Assembly (NCBI GenBank): GCA_018242215.1
Contig: JAFECG010000019.1
Span: 310,001 to 374,000 of the forward strand
Origin: Pseudomonadota bacterium
GTDB taxonomy: Bacteria; Pseudomonadota; Alphaproteobacteria; Rhizobiales; Hyphomicrobiaceae
Length of the DNA stretch: 64,000 bases
Direction of reading: 5' to 3'
Shown here: in pieces, positions 54,744-64,000 of the stretch
How positions within the stretch are numbered: position 1 is the first letter of the stretch
How the letters are laid out: each line of letters opens with the position of its first letter
Position numbers and translations under genes: made by a program
The notes under the pieces: model-generated
Database searches by the model: none
What the model was told of the DNA's origin: nothing
What the model saw: the letters and a program-made list of their open reading frames with translations, nothing else

Positions 54744-55628
54744 CTAAGTGCAACTGTCATGTTCTGTCATAAATTGCAGACCGTCTTCGCTGCATTCGGC
54801 GAAAGATTCTGCGGCTGGCTCTTCGCTTCGGTTCGGCCAAGGCGGCAGCGGCGGTAGCCCGAGGACGCTGCGGACCAGACCGAACGAGCGACGGTGAATT
54901 GGCGTCGCTCCAAGCTTTTCCAGTGCAACGCGGTGCTCGGGAACGGGATAGCCCTTGTGGCCCTTGAATCCGTATCCGGGATATTCCGCATCCAGTTCGC
55001 ACATCCGTTTGTCGCGGGACGTCTTGGCGATGATGGAGGCGGCGGCGATCGTCAGGCTTTTTGCATCTCCCTGGACAATTGCCTGCTGCGGGAGGTCGAG
55101 CTCTTTGATTTTCCGGGCGTCGAGCAACACATGGTCGGGCCGGGCGGAAAGACCTTCGACGGCGCGACGCATTGCGAGAATGCCGGCCCAATAGATATTC
55201 AGCTCGTCGATCTCGTGGACCTCGGCCCATCCGATGCACCACGTCACTGCGGCGTCTTTGATTTCACTCGAGAGCCGTTCACGAGCCGCCGCATCGAGCT
55301 TCTTTGAATCGTCGACGCCGGGAATGCGCGTACCTGGTTGGAATATAACCGCGGCGGCGCAAACAGGACCGGCAAGAGGGCTCATTCCGGCTTCGTCGAC
55401 GCCTGCGACGAGCAAAGCGCCCGCCGCCCACAATTCGGTTTCGAAGCGCAACAGCTTGCGCAGACGCTGGCCCTCGGACCGATTTTCGAAGCGCCGACGT
55501 TCGACTGCCGCGAGAATAGCCTTTGCGCCGGCGCGAGCGTCGCTTCTCAGTGCGTCTTCGACAGCCTTATCGAGGGGCCGTCCTTCGCGCACATAACGCT
55601 GATTGAGCTCTGAAAGGTTGAGTTTCAC
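54744..55628 (-). CDS. rnhB: Ribonuclease HII with altered GRG motif
   Basis: A 294-residue RNase HII, starting at GTG 55628. The four catalytic acids are Asp78, Glu79 (GVDEAG), Asp170 (VLLDARKI) and Asp188 ([16 protein letters not shown]). The N-terminal ~70 residues are an extra helical domain ([10 protein letters not shown] precedes the catalytic core), as in some rnhB types. The usual GRG motif after DEAG is here GMS (Gly81-Met82-Ser83). In known RNase HII the arginine contacts the 2'-OH next to the RNA-DNA junction, so this change may relax single-ribonucleotide specificity. It would still cleave RNA in RNA-DNA hybrids. Function is otherwise expected to be normal. Confidence 0.92.
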   Translation of the reverse strand: MKLNLSELNQRYVREGRPLDKAVEDALRSDARAGAKAILAAVERRRFENRSEGQRLRKLLRFETELWAAGALLVAGVDEAGMSPLAGPVCAAAVIFQPGTRIPGVDDSKKLDAAARERLSSEIKDAAVTWCIGWAEVHEIDELNIYWAGILAMRRAVEGLSARPDHVLLDARKIKELDLPQQAIVQGDAKSLTIAAASIIAKTSRDKRMCELDAEYPGYGFKGHKGYPVPEHRVALEKLGATPIHRRSFGLVRSVLGLPPLPPWPNRSEEPAAESFAECSEDGLQFMTEHDSCT

Positions 55629-55852
55629 GACGCCGGACTAAGAGTGCCATTCGGCAAGATCGTGGCACGCGGAAATAGGCCCCGTCAATGTGGCGGGTCT
55701 CCTGGGCGTTTTGCCGAAGCCAGTTCCGGTGGTTACAGGCTCCTCAGGATTTTTCTGGCAAACACGTTCTGCCTCCCTTGCTTGTCTTCACAAACAACAG
55801 GCTTGGCGGCCGGGCACCTCTTCGCGCATCTTGCAACCAGGGGGTGCCCGTC

Positions 55853-56344
55853 ATGCTCATGTTTTGGCTGCCTACGGAAAACCTAGGCCGAACGGTCGCG
55901 AGAGTTCTTCTCGGCGCACAGGCGATCGTGGTGCTTTTCGTCTTGACCGGTTGCTCCGGGCAAAGCGGAAGCATGCCATCTCTCCAGGCGTCGAATGACG
56001 CCCAGCCGGCGAGCGTGGCCGTCCGAACGATGCCGGTGGTGCCGGGCCGACGGGCCCGCGTCTTCATTTTCGCCGGTCTCGGAGACAGATGTGAGCCGGT
56101 TGCGGCGCCGGAGATCTCGATTGTCCAGCCACCTGCCAAGGGCGATGTGACGTTCGTGCGCGGACAGGAGACCACGATCCAATCGTCCGCCCATGGAACG
56201 TGCCTTGGGCAAAGGGCGACCGGCACCGGCGTCTATTATACGGCGCGGGACGGGGAGCAGGGCGCCGACCGTTTTGCCGTGACAGCCAAGCTCGCAAGTG
56301 GCGAGACCGTGACGCGAACCTTCGAAGTGACCATTGCCGATTGA
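55853..56344 (+). CDS. Lipoprotein of unknown function
   Basis: A 163-residue lipoprotein: N-region, hydrophobic core (VLLGAQAIVVLFV) and lipobox LTGC with Cys34 as the lipid-attachment site. The mature part, after a Gly/Ser-rich linker, has a small beta-rich domain (VFIFAGLGDRCEPVAAPEIS, later SAHGTCLGQRATGTGVYYTA, and VTRTFEVTIAD at the end), resembling Ig-like or cadherin-like periplasmic domains. The start at ATG 55853 is chosen for the ribosome site AGGGGG; an upstream frame start gives no lipobox-consistent N-region. It is divergent from rnhB. Function unknown. Confidence 0.7.
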   Translation: MLMFWLPTENLGRTVARVLLGAQAIVVLFVLTGCSGQSGSMPSLQASNDAQPASVAVRTMPVVPGRRARVFIFAGLGDRCEPVAAPEISIVQPPAKGDVTFVRGQETTIQSSAHGTCLGQRATGTGVYYTARDGEQGADRFAVTAKLASGETVTRTFEVTIAD

Positions 56345-56438
56345 GAACGGCGAGCACCTCCGAGTCCAAGTAAGCGTTTCCTTAACTTCGCTTCGGCACA
56401 GTGTTTTTGCGTTTGTTCAGATTTGGAGCCCAGGCGTC

Positions 56439-56846
56439 ATGCGTTGCTCGCTGCGGTCAATCGGCCGTACTGCCGTCGTTGCGTTTCTCGTTCTTCTGCC
56501 GCTGACGGGCGCTCTCGCGGAAGACGTTGAATTCGATAACGCATCGGCGGAAGGCTCGCAGATCGAGCCGGCCGGAGCCGACCCTTCCGTGCCGTCGGCC
56601 GAGAAAAATCTCAATAGCGTTCCCGAAGACGGCGAGAGCATGCGTCAGATGACGATGCCAGACAATCCGCTGGTGAAGAAGATCCTTGCTTCCCGTCCGA
56701 ACGAAGACCTCGTGATCTGCGTCGCGGGCTGTTACACCGGACAAGATCGGGTCGTTTACGCTCAGCCTGCCGTCAGGCTGCCACGGGCCACGATCGGGCC
56801 GCAGTCGATGCTTCAATCTCCTGCCGTCATCAATCGGGCGAACTGA
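56439..56846 (+). CDS. Secreted hypothetical protein
   Basis: A 135-residue protein with a Sec signal (MRCSLRSIGRTAVVAFLVLL, then LTGALAEDVEF). The mature part is acidic and low in complexity, with a segment VAGCYTGQDRVVYAQPAVRL near the end containing one CxxxC-like pair (VICVAGC). It lies between a lipoprotein gene and the Spy/CpxP-like gene, all on one strand. No family recognised; likely periplasmic. Confidence 0.65.
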   Translation: MRCSLRSIGRTAVVAFLVLLPLTGALAEDVEFDNASAEGSQIEPAGADPSVPSAEKNLNSVPEDGESMRQMTMPDNPLVKKILASRPNEDLVICVAGCYTGQDRVVYAQPAVRLPRATIGPQSMLQSPAVINRAN

Positions 56847-57049
56847 CGTTTTTGGCGTGCCGCCAAGGTGCGTTTTCCTCCGCCATGCGCGGTGTCGACG
56901 GGACTGAATTCTCCGCCGATTTTCGTTCATCTTGTTCATGAGGCCATCGCAGCGCACGCCGGCGACGGATCGCGCGGATGTTTACGTTTTTAACTCCGAT
57001 GGCCGGGCATTTCCCCCAACGCCTCTCCCCGGCCCGAAGGAGATTATCG

Positions 57050-57718
57050 ATGAAGAACTTATCGCGCGGCGCGTGGCTTGCCATTGCAGCGGTCGCCGCA
57101 GTTCCGGCTACTGTTGCCATTGCGAAGACGGCCGACTACGGCGGCTGGCGCATGATGTCGCCAGAAACCCGCTCGCGTCTCGAGGACGGACGGCTCGCGA
57201 TGGTGAAGACCGCGCTGCAGCTCACGCCGGATCAGGAAAAGCTTTGGGCGCCCGTCGAAACACAAGTTCGCGATGCCTTCAAAGCACGCGAAGCCCGGAT
57301 GGAAGAATGGAAGAAAAAGCGCGAAGAATGGCGTGCGGAGCATGAAAAAGGTGGCGATCATAAGCGGGCCGATCTTGCTACTCGCTTCGAGAAGATCAGC
57401 CAGCGCATGAGCGAACGTGCGGAGCGCATGAAGGCCTTCTCGACGGCATTCTCGCCGTTCTATGCTTCGCTCAACGATGAGCAGAAGGATGTGCTGCGTC
57501 CGCTGATGCGTGAACTTTCGCCGGGCTTTGGCCATCGCGGCCATCGGTTCGCTGGCGGTTGGGGACCGGGCGGGCGTCATCATGGCTGGTTCGGTCATGA
57601 TGGCCACATGATGGGTCCGGGCGGCCATATGGGACCTGGCGGATCGCAGATGCAGGATCAGGACAACAACGATGGTGGTCCGGATCAAACGCCGGCTGAA
57701 CCCGACAAGAAAGGCTAA
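57050..57718 (+). CDS. LTXXQ-motif (Spy/CpxP-type) periplasmic protein
   Basis: A 222-residue protein with a signal peptide and the LTXXQ family features: LQLTPDQEKLWAPVETQVRD at about residues 55-75 and a second copy in FSPFYASLNDEQKDVLRPLM. Highly helical and basic in the middle, it ends in a His/Gly-rich segment (HHGWFGHDGHMMGPGGHMG) that may bind metal. Spy and CpxP are periplasmic chaperones or stress sensors. The ATG at 57050 has GAAGGAGA upstream. A strong terminator follows. Function as chaperone or metal sensor is inference. Confidence 0.8.
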   Translation: MKNLSRGAWLAIAAVAAVPATVAIAKTADYGGWRMMSPETRSRLEDGRLAMVKTALQLTPDQEKLWAPVETQVRDAFKAREARMEEWKKKREEWRAEHEKGGDHKRADLATRFEKISQRMSERAERMKAFSTAFSPFYASLNDEQKDVLRPLMRELSPGFGHRGHRFAGGWGPGGRHHGWFGHDGHMMGPGGHMGPGGSQMQDQDNNDGGPDQTPAEPDKKG

Positions 57719-57758
57719 GGTTCAAGCAGCCTTTCCTGTTCTCTCTTCTCTCGATACT

Positions 57759-57798
57759 GGCCGGGCCCTAAAAAGCCCGGCCTTTTTATGGGCCGGGC
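57759..57798. terminator. Bidirectional intrinsic terminator
   Basis: Three alternating copies of GGCCGGGC/GCCCGGCC give a + strand hairpin (57759-57766 with 57775-57782, followed by TTTTT) and a minus-strand hairpin (57775-57782 with 57791-57798, followed by TTTTT). It ends both the LTXXQ gene and the convergent DEAD-box helicase gene. Confidence 0.88.
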
Positions 57799-57827
57799 TT
57801 TGAAATTTTCTGTCTCAGCCTGATCGC

Positions 57828-59612
57828 TTAGCGCGCAGGTCGCTCGCGATTGCGATCATCGTCCCGGCGCTTCATGAACTTCGGGGCGTCCGTGCTGCTC
57901 CAGGATGAACGGCCTTCGCCGTTGCGACGCGACTTTTGCGGAGCACGTCCCTGTTCGCGGTGCGCGGCGGCGGCATCACTGCGATGGCGTCCTTCCGCGG
58001 GGCGGGAGGCGTGGCGATGATCGCGACCCGTCTCAGCGGTTCGATGCTCGTTGCGATATTCGGTCCGATGGTCTTTGGGCCGATGATGCTCGCCGGGGCG
58101 CTGATCGCCGCGGCGGTCTCCATTGGGACGAGACTGGCTGGCATGCTGCTCGCGCGGCCGACGATCTTCGCGTTGCCGGCGCTCCTGGCGCGAAGATTGA
58201 TCGCGATCGGTCACTCCAAACATTGCGGTGCCGTCGATGGCGTGACCGCTCTCCGGCGCCGCCGTGTGGCTTCGGCGCTCGGGTGCGCGGCGTGGGCGTT
58301 CGTCACGACCGTCGTTAGCCCTCGGTGCGTTCGGCCGGTTGTTGCCGGCGTGGCGTTCGGGCCTTGCGCGTCCGTCGCGCTGGCGGTGTTCGCCTTTGCG
58401 GCCACCGCGGCCGCGTTCGCTACGCGGTCCTTCGTCGTCATACTGGGGATGATTGCGGGGGAGCGCCGGAACGGCTTCCCCGCCGACATCGTCGATGACC
58501 TCGATCGGCTGTTTCATCATGCGCTCGATCGCGCGGACTTCCTGGCGCTCGGACGGGTCGCACAGCGAGATCGCTATGCCGTTCGTACCCTTACGGGCCG
58601 TGCGGCCGACGCGATGGACGTAGGTTTCCGGATCGAGCGGCATGTCGAAATTGATGACATGCGTGATGTTCGAGACGTCGATGCCGCGCGCCGCGATATC
58701 GGTCGCGACAAGAACACGGATATGGCCCAGCATGAAATCGTTGAGAGCACGCTGACGAGCATTTTGTGCCTTGTTCCCGTGAAAGGCGGCGGCGCTGATG
58801 CCGGCCATGCCAAGGCGTCCCGCGACGCGGTCCGCCCCGCGCTTCGTTCGCGTGAAAACAATGACGCGTTTGGCGGCATCATCGCCGAGAAGCGTGTGAA
58901 GACGGCTTTGTTTCTCCGGCGTCCTGACGATCATGATTTTCTGATCGATGCGGTCGACGACGATCTTCTTCGAGGAGAGATCGACGCGATAAGGGTCGTG
59001 GAGAATGTCGTAAGCGAACTTCTTGATTTCATCCGGCATCGTTGCAGAGAACAGCGCTGTCCGTCGTTTCTGCGGAATGAGCGAAACGATCTTCCGAATG
59101 TCGCGGATGAAGCCCATGTCGAACATGCGGTCTGCTTCGTCGATGACGAGAGTCTGCACGCCAGAGAGATCACAGCTTCGCATGTTGACGTGATCAAGCA
59201 AGCGGCCCGGCGTCGCGACGAGCACATGCACGCCGCGCTTCAAGGCGTTGATCTGCGGTCCCTTGCTGACGCCGCCAAGGACGACGGCGCGGCGGATGTT
59301 CATGTTGCGGGAGAGTTTGGCTACTTCCTGGTCGATCTGGACCGCGAGTTCGCGCGTCGGCGCGAGGATCAGAGCGACGACTTGCTTGTAGCCGGGCTCG
59401 ATCGCGTCTGCAGCGATCTTGTTCAGGATCGGAAGAAGGAACGTCGCGGTCTTGCCGGACCCCGTCTCGGCCATGCCGAGGAGGTCGCGGCCTTCAAGCT
59501 GCGGCGGGAGCGCCTGCGCCTGAATGGGCGTCGGCGTCGTGTACCCGCACTGCGTCAGGGCACGCGAAAGAGGCTCGGAAAATCCGAAGGCCTCGAAAGT
59601 TTGTGTTGTCAA
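57828..59612 (-). CDS. DEAD-box RNA helicase, RhlE-like
   Basis: A protein of about 594 residues. The start is a TTG at 59612 giving LTTQTFEAFGFSEPLSRALT, which matches the RhlE-type N-terminus; a GTG at 59678 is possible too. Helicase motifs in order: Q motif GYTTPTPIQAQA, Walker A AETGSGKT, PTRELA, DEAD in VIDEADRMFDMGF, SAT, then FTRTKRGADRVA, ATDIAARGIDV and HRVGRTAR. After about residue 390 a long tail rich in R, G, H, E and P is likely disordered and RNA-binding. RhlE-type enzymes remodel RNA and support ribosome assembly and growth in the cold. Confidence 0.92.
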   Translation of the reverse strand: MTTQTFEAFGFSEPLSRALTQCGYTTPTPIQAQALPPQLEGRDLLGMAETGSGKTATFLLPILNKIAADAIEPGYKQVVALILAPTRELAVQIDQEVAKLSRNMNIRRAVVLGGVSKGPQINALKRGVHVLVATPGRLLDHVNMRSCDLSGVQTLVIDEADRMFDMGFIRDIRKIVSLIPQKRRTALFSATMPDEIKKFAYDILHDPYRVDLSSKKIVVDRIDQKIMIVRTPEKQSRLHTLLGDDAAKRVIVFTRTKRGADRVAGRLGMAGISAAAFHGNKAQNARQRALNDFMLGHIRVLVATDIAARGIDVSNITHVINFDMPLDPETYVHRVGRTARKGTNGIAISLCDPSERQEVRAIERMMKQPIEVIDDVGGEAVPALPRNHPQYDDEGPRSERGRGGRKGEHRQRDGRARPERHAGNNRPNAPRANDGRDERPRRAPERRSHTAAPESGHAIDGTAMFGVTDRDQSSRQERRQREDRRPREQHASQSRPNGDRRGDQRPGEHHRPKDHRTEYRNEHRTAETGRDHRHASRPAEGRHRSDAAAAHREQGRAPQKSRRNGEGRSSWSSTDAPKFMKRRDDDRNRERPAR

Positions 59613-59879
59613 AGTGAAAGATTTCCCAAGGGCTTCAAGGCCCGTGCATCTGGTGCCGGGGCTCGTCCCATGGCCCACACCGGCGCTTTCGGGGTGCGGC
59701 CTTGTCTATAAGGATTGATCTCAATGCAGGGTCGAGCGCGGTGATTGAACCGCTTTTGAGTGGCACGAGGACCCGAGCGCCATCGAAGAGCAATAGCGTG
59801 CTGATGACGGTGTTTGGGGGCAAAGTCAAGGCGGTAGAGTGAACTTACATTCAGCTGTGTCGCCAGGACGCGGAGAGAT

Positions 59880-60836
59880 CTAAGTTACTTTTATCATGTT
59901 AGCCGCTGAAATTGCTCCGCGCATCGCGTCCATGACGCCGGGCTCGGTCATCGAGTGCCCGGCGTGATCGAGGATTTCGAGGCGAACGGTCGGCCAGACC
60001 GCTGCGAGCGCGTAGGCGCTTTTTGGGGGGCATAACAGATCGTAGCGCCCTTGAATGATGACGCCCGGGATGTCGCGAAGCCTGTGCGCGTTAGACAGCA
60101 ACTGTCCGGGCTGCAGAAAGAACGAGTTCTTGATGTAGTGGGCTTCGATGATCGGAGTCGGTGGCAGGCGGCTCCCCTCTTTGAGGGTTTCAGGAATGGC
60201 TGCGTGCTTTGGGGCGAGTTCCGAAAGAGCGCGCTCGTATGCGTTCCAGACATGGGCAGCCCGTGTCCGTTCGGGGCCGTCGGGTCCTGAGAGGCGGCGC
60301 ACGTAAGCAGACAACGGGTTGTTTCGTTCCTCGACGGGCAAGTGGCGGCAGAAGGCTTCGAAGAGTTCGGGGCGAAAAATCTGCGGTCCTTCGACGAAGG
60401 CCCAGGCGACTTCTTCGTCCGTACCGAGAAAGAGCGCTCGGAGGACGAGGGCGGAGACACGCTCGGGATACTGCTCGGCGTAGGCAAGCGCCAGCGTCGA
60501 TCCCCACGAGCCGCCAACCATCGTCCACTGATCGATGCCAAAGTGCATGCGGACGCTTTCGAGATCGGAGACGAGGTGCCCTGTCGTGTTCGCGTCACAC
60601 GACAGGTAGGGGTGACTGCGCCCGGCACCGCGCTGGTCGATCAGCAGGACGTGATCCCGGGCCGGATCGAAAAGCGTGCGGTGGAGGACTTGCGCGCCGC
60701 TTCCCGGGCCGCCATGCAGGAACACGACCGGGCGGCCGCCTTTCAGACCGATCTCCTCGACGTAAATCCAATGGCCGTCGCCAACGTCGAGCATGCGGGC
60801 ATCAAAGGGGCGGAACGATTCGGGTAAGGTCTTCAT
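59880..60836 (-). CDS. pip: Proline iminopeptidase (S33), copy 2
   Basis: A 318-residue S33 peptidase. Oxyanion motif HGGPGSG is at residues 41-47, the nucleophile Ser110 in GGSWGS, the acid Asp266 in GRYDLLCPP and the base His294 in DHAGHSMTEPG. It resembles the enzyme at 14288-15247 in size and order of motifs, but the sequences differ widely (for example the N-terminus LPESFRPFDARMLDVGDGHW). Two distinct iminopeptidases may differ in substrate. It is alone on the minus strand, facing the promoter region of the next gene. No signal peptide. Confidence 0.92.
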   Translation of the reverse strand: MKTLPESFRPFDARMLDVGDGHWIYVEEIGLKGGRPVVFLHGGPGSGAQVLHRTLFDPARDHVLLIDQRGAGRSHPYLSCDANTTGHLVSDLESVRMHFGIDQWTMVGGSWGSTLALAYAEQYPERVSALVLRALFLGTDEEVAWAFVEGPQIFRPELFEAFCRHLPVEERNNPLSAYVRRLSGPDGPERTRAAHVWNAYERALSELAPKHAAIPETLKEGSRLPPTPIIEAHYIKNSFFLQPGQLLSNAHRLRDIPGVIIQGRYDLLCPPKSAYALAAVWPTVRLEILDHAGHSMTEPGVMDAMRGAISAANMIKVT

Positions 60837-61151
60837 TCATCCTGCTGAACATGCTTTTTGCTAAACGACAAGTTCCGCCGGTAAGCAGCCCGCAACCAAA
60901 GGGAAAGACCGGCCTGACTTCCCGTCACATATCAGTCATGACGTCTCGGCAGTTCAAAGCGGTAACGGACCCGTCTCATGCACAGCTTCGGTTGATGCGC
61001 AGACGGCCCATCCTCGAAAACCGGAGTTCAGAGAATGCAGCCGATTGACGAAACCTACCTCGATCACTACCTGCTCCCGGCCTGCAAATCTTTGCAGCGG
61101 TGCGCTATATGTATCTTCGAAAGGGCACCGGTTTCATTGGAGTAACAGAGA
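60837..61151. other. Divergent intergenic stretch
   Basis: About 315 bases between the divergent pip copy 2 and the secreted-protein gene at 61152. I see no gene and no convincing operator; promoters for both genes should lie here. Confidence 0.4.
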
Positions 61152-61583
61152 ATGATCCAGAGCCAACGCCGGAGAGCGCGCTACACTACCGCTTTTGCTT
61201 CAATGCTCGCTGCCGTCTTGGGCTTGAGCCTCGTAGGTGTCACGGCCGCTGACGCCGAGTCTGCAATGCTTGTCGGCACGTGGGCGGGGAATGGTTCGAT
61301 CAATTTTTCATCCGGCAAGAAGGAGCGGGCACGTTGCCGGGCGCACTTCGCAAAAACCGGTGAGACGAGCTATGAAATGTCTGCAACGTGTGCCACGCCT
61401 TCAGCCAAAGTCGATCAGACTGCCCAGCTGACGAAAGTCGGTGCGAGCAGCTACGTCGGCAGTTTTTTCAACCAGCAGTATAACACTGGTGGAACGATCC
61501 GCATCAGGGTCTCAGGGCGTACCGGATCCGTCAATCTCGCGGGTGAAGCGGGCACCGCTTTCTTCAGTCTGCGGAAATATTGA
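61152..61583 (+). CDS. Secreted hypothetical protein
   Basis: A 143-residue protein with a signal peptide (MIQSQRRRARYTTAFASMLA, then VLGLSLVGVTAADA). The mature part is a beta-rich domain of about 105 residues (LVGTWAGNGSINFSSGKKER, later GSFFNQQYNTGGTIRIRVSG, ending AGTAFFSLRKY) with Cys in ARCRAHF and SATCATP, likely one disulfide. It is probably periplasmic or surface-exposed. The layout suggests a lipocalin-like or sugar-binding-type barrel, but I do not recognise a family. It is followed by a REP-like element. Confidence 0.7.
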   Translation: MIQSQRRRARYTTAFASMLAAVLGLSLVGVTAADAESAMLVGTWAGNGSINFSSGKKERARCRAHFAKTGETSYEMSATCATPSAKVDQTAQLTKVGASSYVGSFFNQQYNTGGTIRIRVSGRTGSVNLAGEAGTAFFSLRKY

Positions 61584-61599
61584 GGCTCATGACACGATT

Positions 61600-61685
61600 G
61601 TCATCCTCGGACTTGCTCCGGGGATCCATCCGGCAGCAGTGCACTTAGCAGAACGGTCCTTGGCATGAAGCAAGCCGAGGATGAC
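61600..61685. repeat. REP-like element with ATCCTCGG repeats
   Basis: The segment opens with GTCATCCTCGGACTTGCT and closes with AAGCAAGCCGAGGATGAC, two arms of about 17 bases in inverted orientation. The first arm also folds with its own downstream GGGGAT. The same ATCCTCGGG/CCCGAGGAT core occurs at 31698-31720, so it is a dispersed palindromic element in intergenic DNA. Confidence 0.6.
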
Positions 61686-61753
61686 AGGATGAGTTCGGTT
61701 GCTGCCCGTTGCCGTGGATGGCCGCCTTTGCGGCCATGACGGTATTGCTGCCG

Positions 61754-61960
61754 TTATTCGCCTTCGCGCTGGTCGCTCGCGAACTCTTCTTCGAGTTCGC
61801 GCTCGAGCGTAACGAGATCCTCCGGCAACGGCATGCCGGTTGCCTTCAGCTGATTGAGCTTCTCAACCAGCGACAGATAAATCTCGTGCTTGTCCTGGGG
61901 CTGGTTCTGCATATCGGTCAAAAGCTGCTCGATTTCGAGCTTGATCTGGTCGAAAGCCAT
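61754..61960 (-). CDS. Small hypothetical protein next to methylmalonyl-CoA mutase
   Basis: A 68-residue acidic helical protein (MAFDQIKLEIEQLLTDMQNQ, then LYLSL-type helix and DLVTLERELEEEFASDQREG). The helix pattern suggests a coiled-coil dimer. The gene begins 37 bases after the mutase stop, the same strand, so it is the second gene of that transcript. It appears to be common next to mutase genes in this order, as I recall, but the function is not known. Confidence 0.65.
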   Translation of the reverse strand: MAFDQIKLEIEQLLTDMQNQPQDKHEIYLSLVEKLNQLKATGMPLPEDLVTLERELEEEFASDQREGE

Positions 61961-61997
61961 GATCCCGTGCCTTTCGTGAAATGGGACTTGGGGTGAG

Positions 61998-64000
<2,003 letters not shown>

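Noticed and set aside
57936-59711. Long open frame on the + strand opposite the DEAD-box gene
   Set aside because: It mirrors the arginine-rich tail of the helicase; no ribosome site or family match.
59635-59829. Open frame of about 64 codons upstream of the DEAD-box gene
   Set aside because: It overlaps the helicase's own start region in another frame and has no ribosome site.

Overview
The window looks like chromosomal DNA of an alphaproteobacterium of the order Hyphomicrobiales, plausibly Hyphomicrobium-like (inference from gene content, not from a marker gene). Pointers are the overlapping DUF952-pyrD pair, a TIGR02186/TauE pair, the ligase-associated helicase-PdeM pair, a class I lysyl-tRNA synthetase, an isolated aa3-oxidase subunit IV-like peptide, a large PodJ-like SEL1 protein and a methylmalonyl-CoA mutase. 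Coding density is high. I see no prophage, insertion sequence, integrase or CRISPR array.

Layout. 1-6.1 kb: a LysR regulator, a 54-residue membrane protein with an FNR/FixK-type box and its own terminator, an LHPP-like HAD phosphatase, an MgtC-like membrane protein and a calcium/manganese-type P-type ATPase. 6.2-10.6 kb: an RND efflux pump in the order pump then adaptor. 10.9-20.8 kb: tRNA-Gly(CCC), MscL, a two-gene sodium:solute symporter, a proline iminopeptidase, the PodJ-like protein and a TSUP/TIGR02186 pair. 20.8-32.4 kb: PdeM and an Lhr-like helicase, PyrD with DUF952, a stand-alone DUF262/DUF1524 (GmrSD-like) protein, LysK, a hydrolase, MepA and MsrA. 33.1-43.7 kb: tRNA-Ser(GGA), then an AT-richer sulfotransferase/WbsX/methyltransferase group, a glycogen-debranching-type enzyme with a GT4 glycosyltransferase, a PRC-barrel protein, and an MFS plus ABC exporter pair. 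43.8-47.3 kb: small, poorly characterised genes around a Crp/Fnr regulator, with two near-identical inverted repeats. 47.4-53.2 kb: a four-gene unit coding for sulfide:quinone oxidoreductase, a DUF2892 membrane protein, an RND adaptor and an RND pump. 53.4-64 kb: a MliC-type lysozyme inhibitor, RNase HII with a changed GRG motif, several secreted proteins, an RhlE-like RNA helicase, a second proline iminopeptidase and the start-truncated methylmalonyl-CoA mutase.

How the genes work together. Three themes recur: envelope construction and protection (PodJ-like, MepA, MliC, MscL, polysaccharide enzymes, two RND pumps, ABC/MFS export), redox and sulfur handling (SQR operon, MsrA, TSUP permease, COX IV-like peptide, FNR-type box), and nucleic-acid maintenance (Lhr-like helicase, PdeM, RNase HII, RhlE). 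The best candidates for under-described biology are the SQR-DUF2892-RND unit, the FNR-box-driven 54-residue membrane protein, the single-chain GmrSD-like protein, the GMS-type RNase HII, and the paired inverted repeats beside the Crp/Fnr gene.
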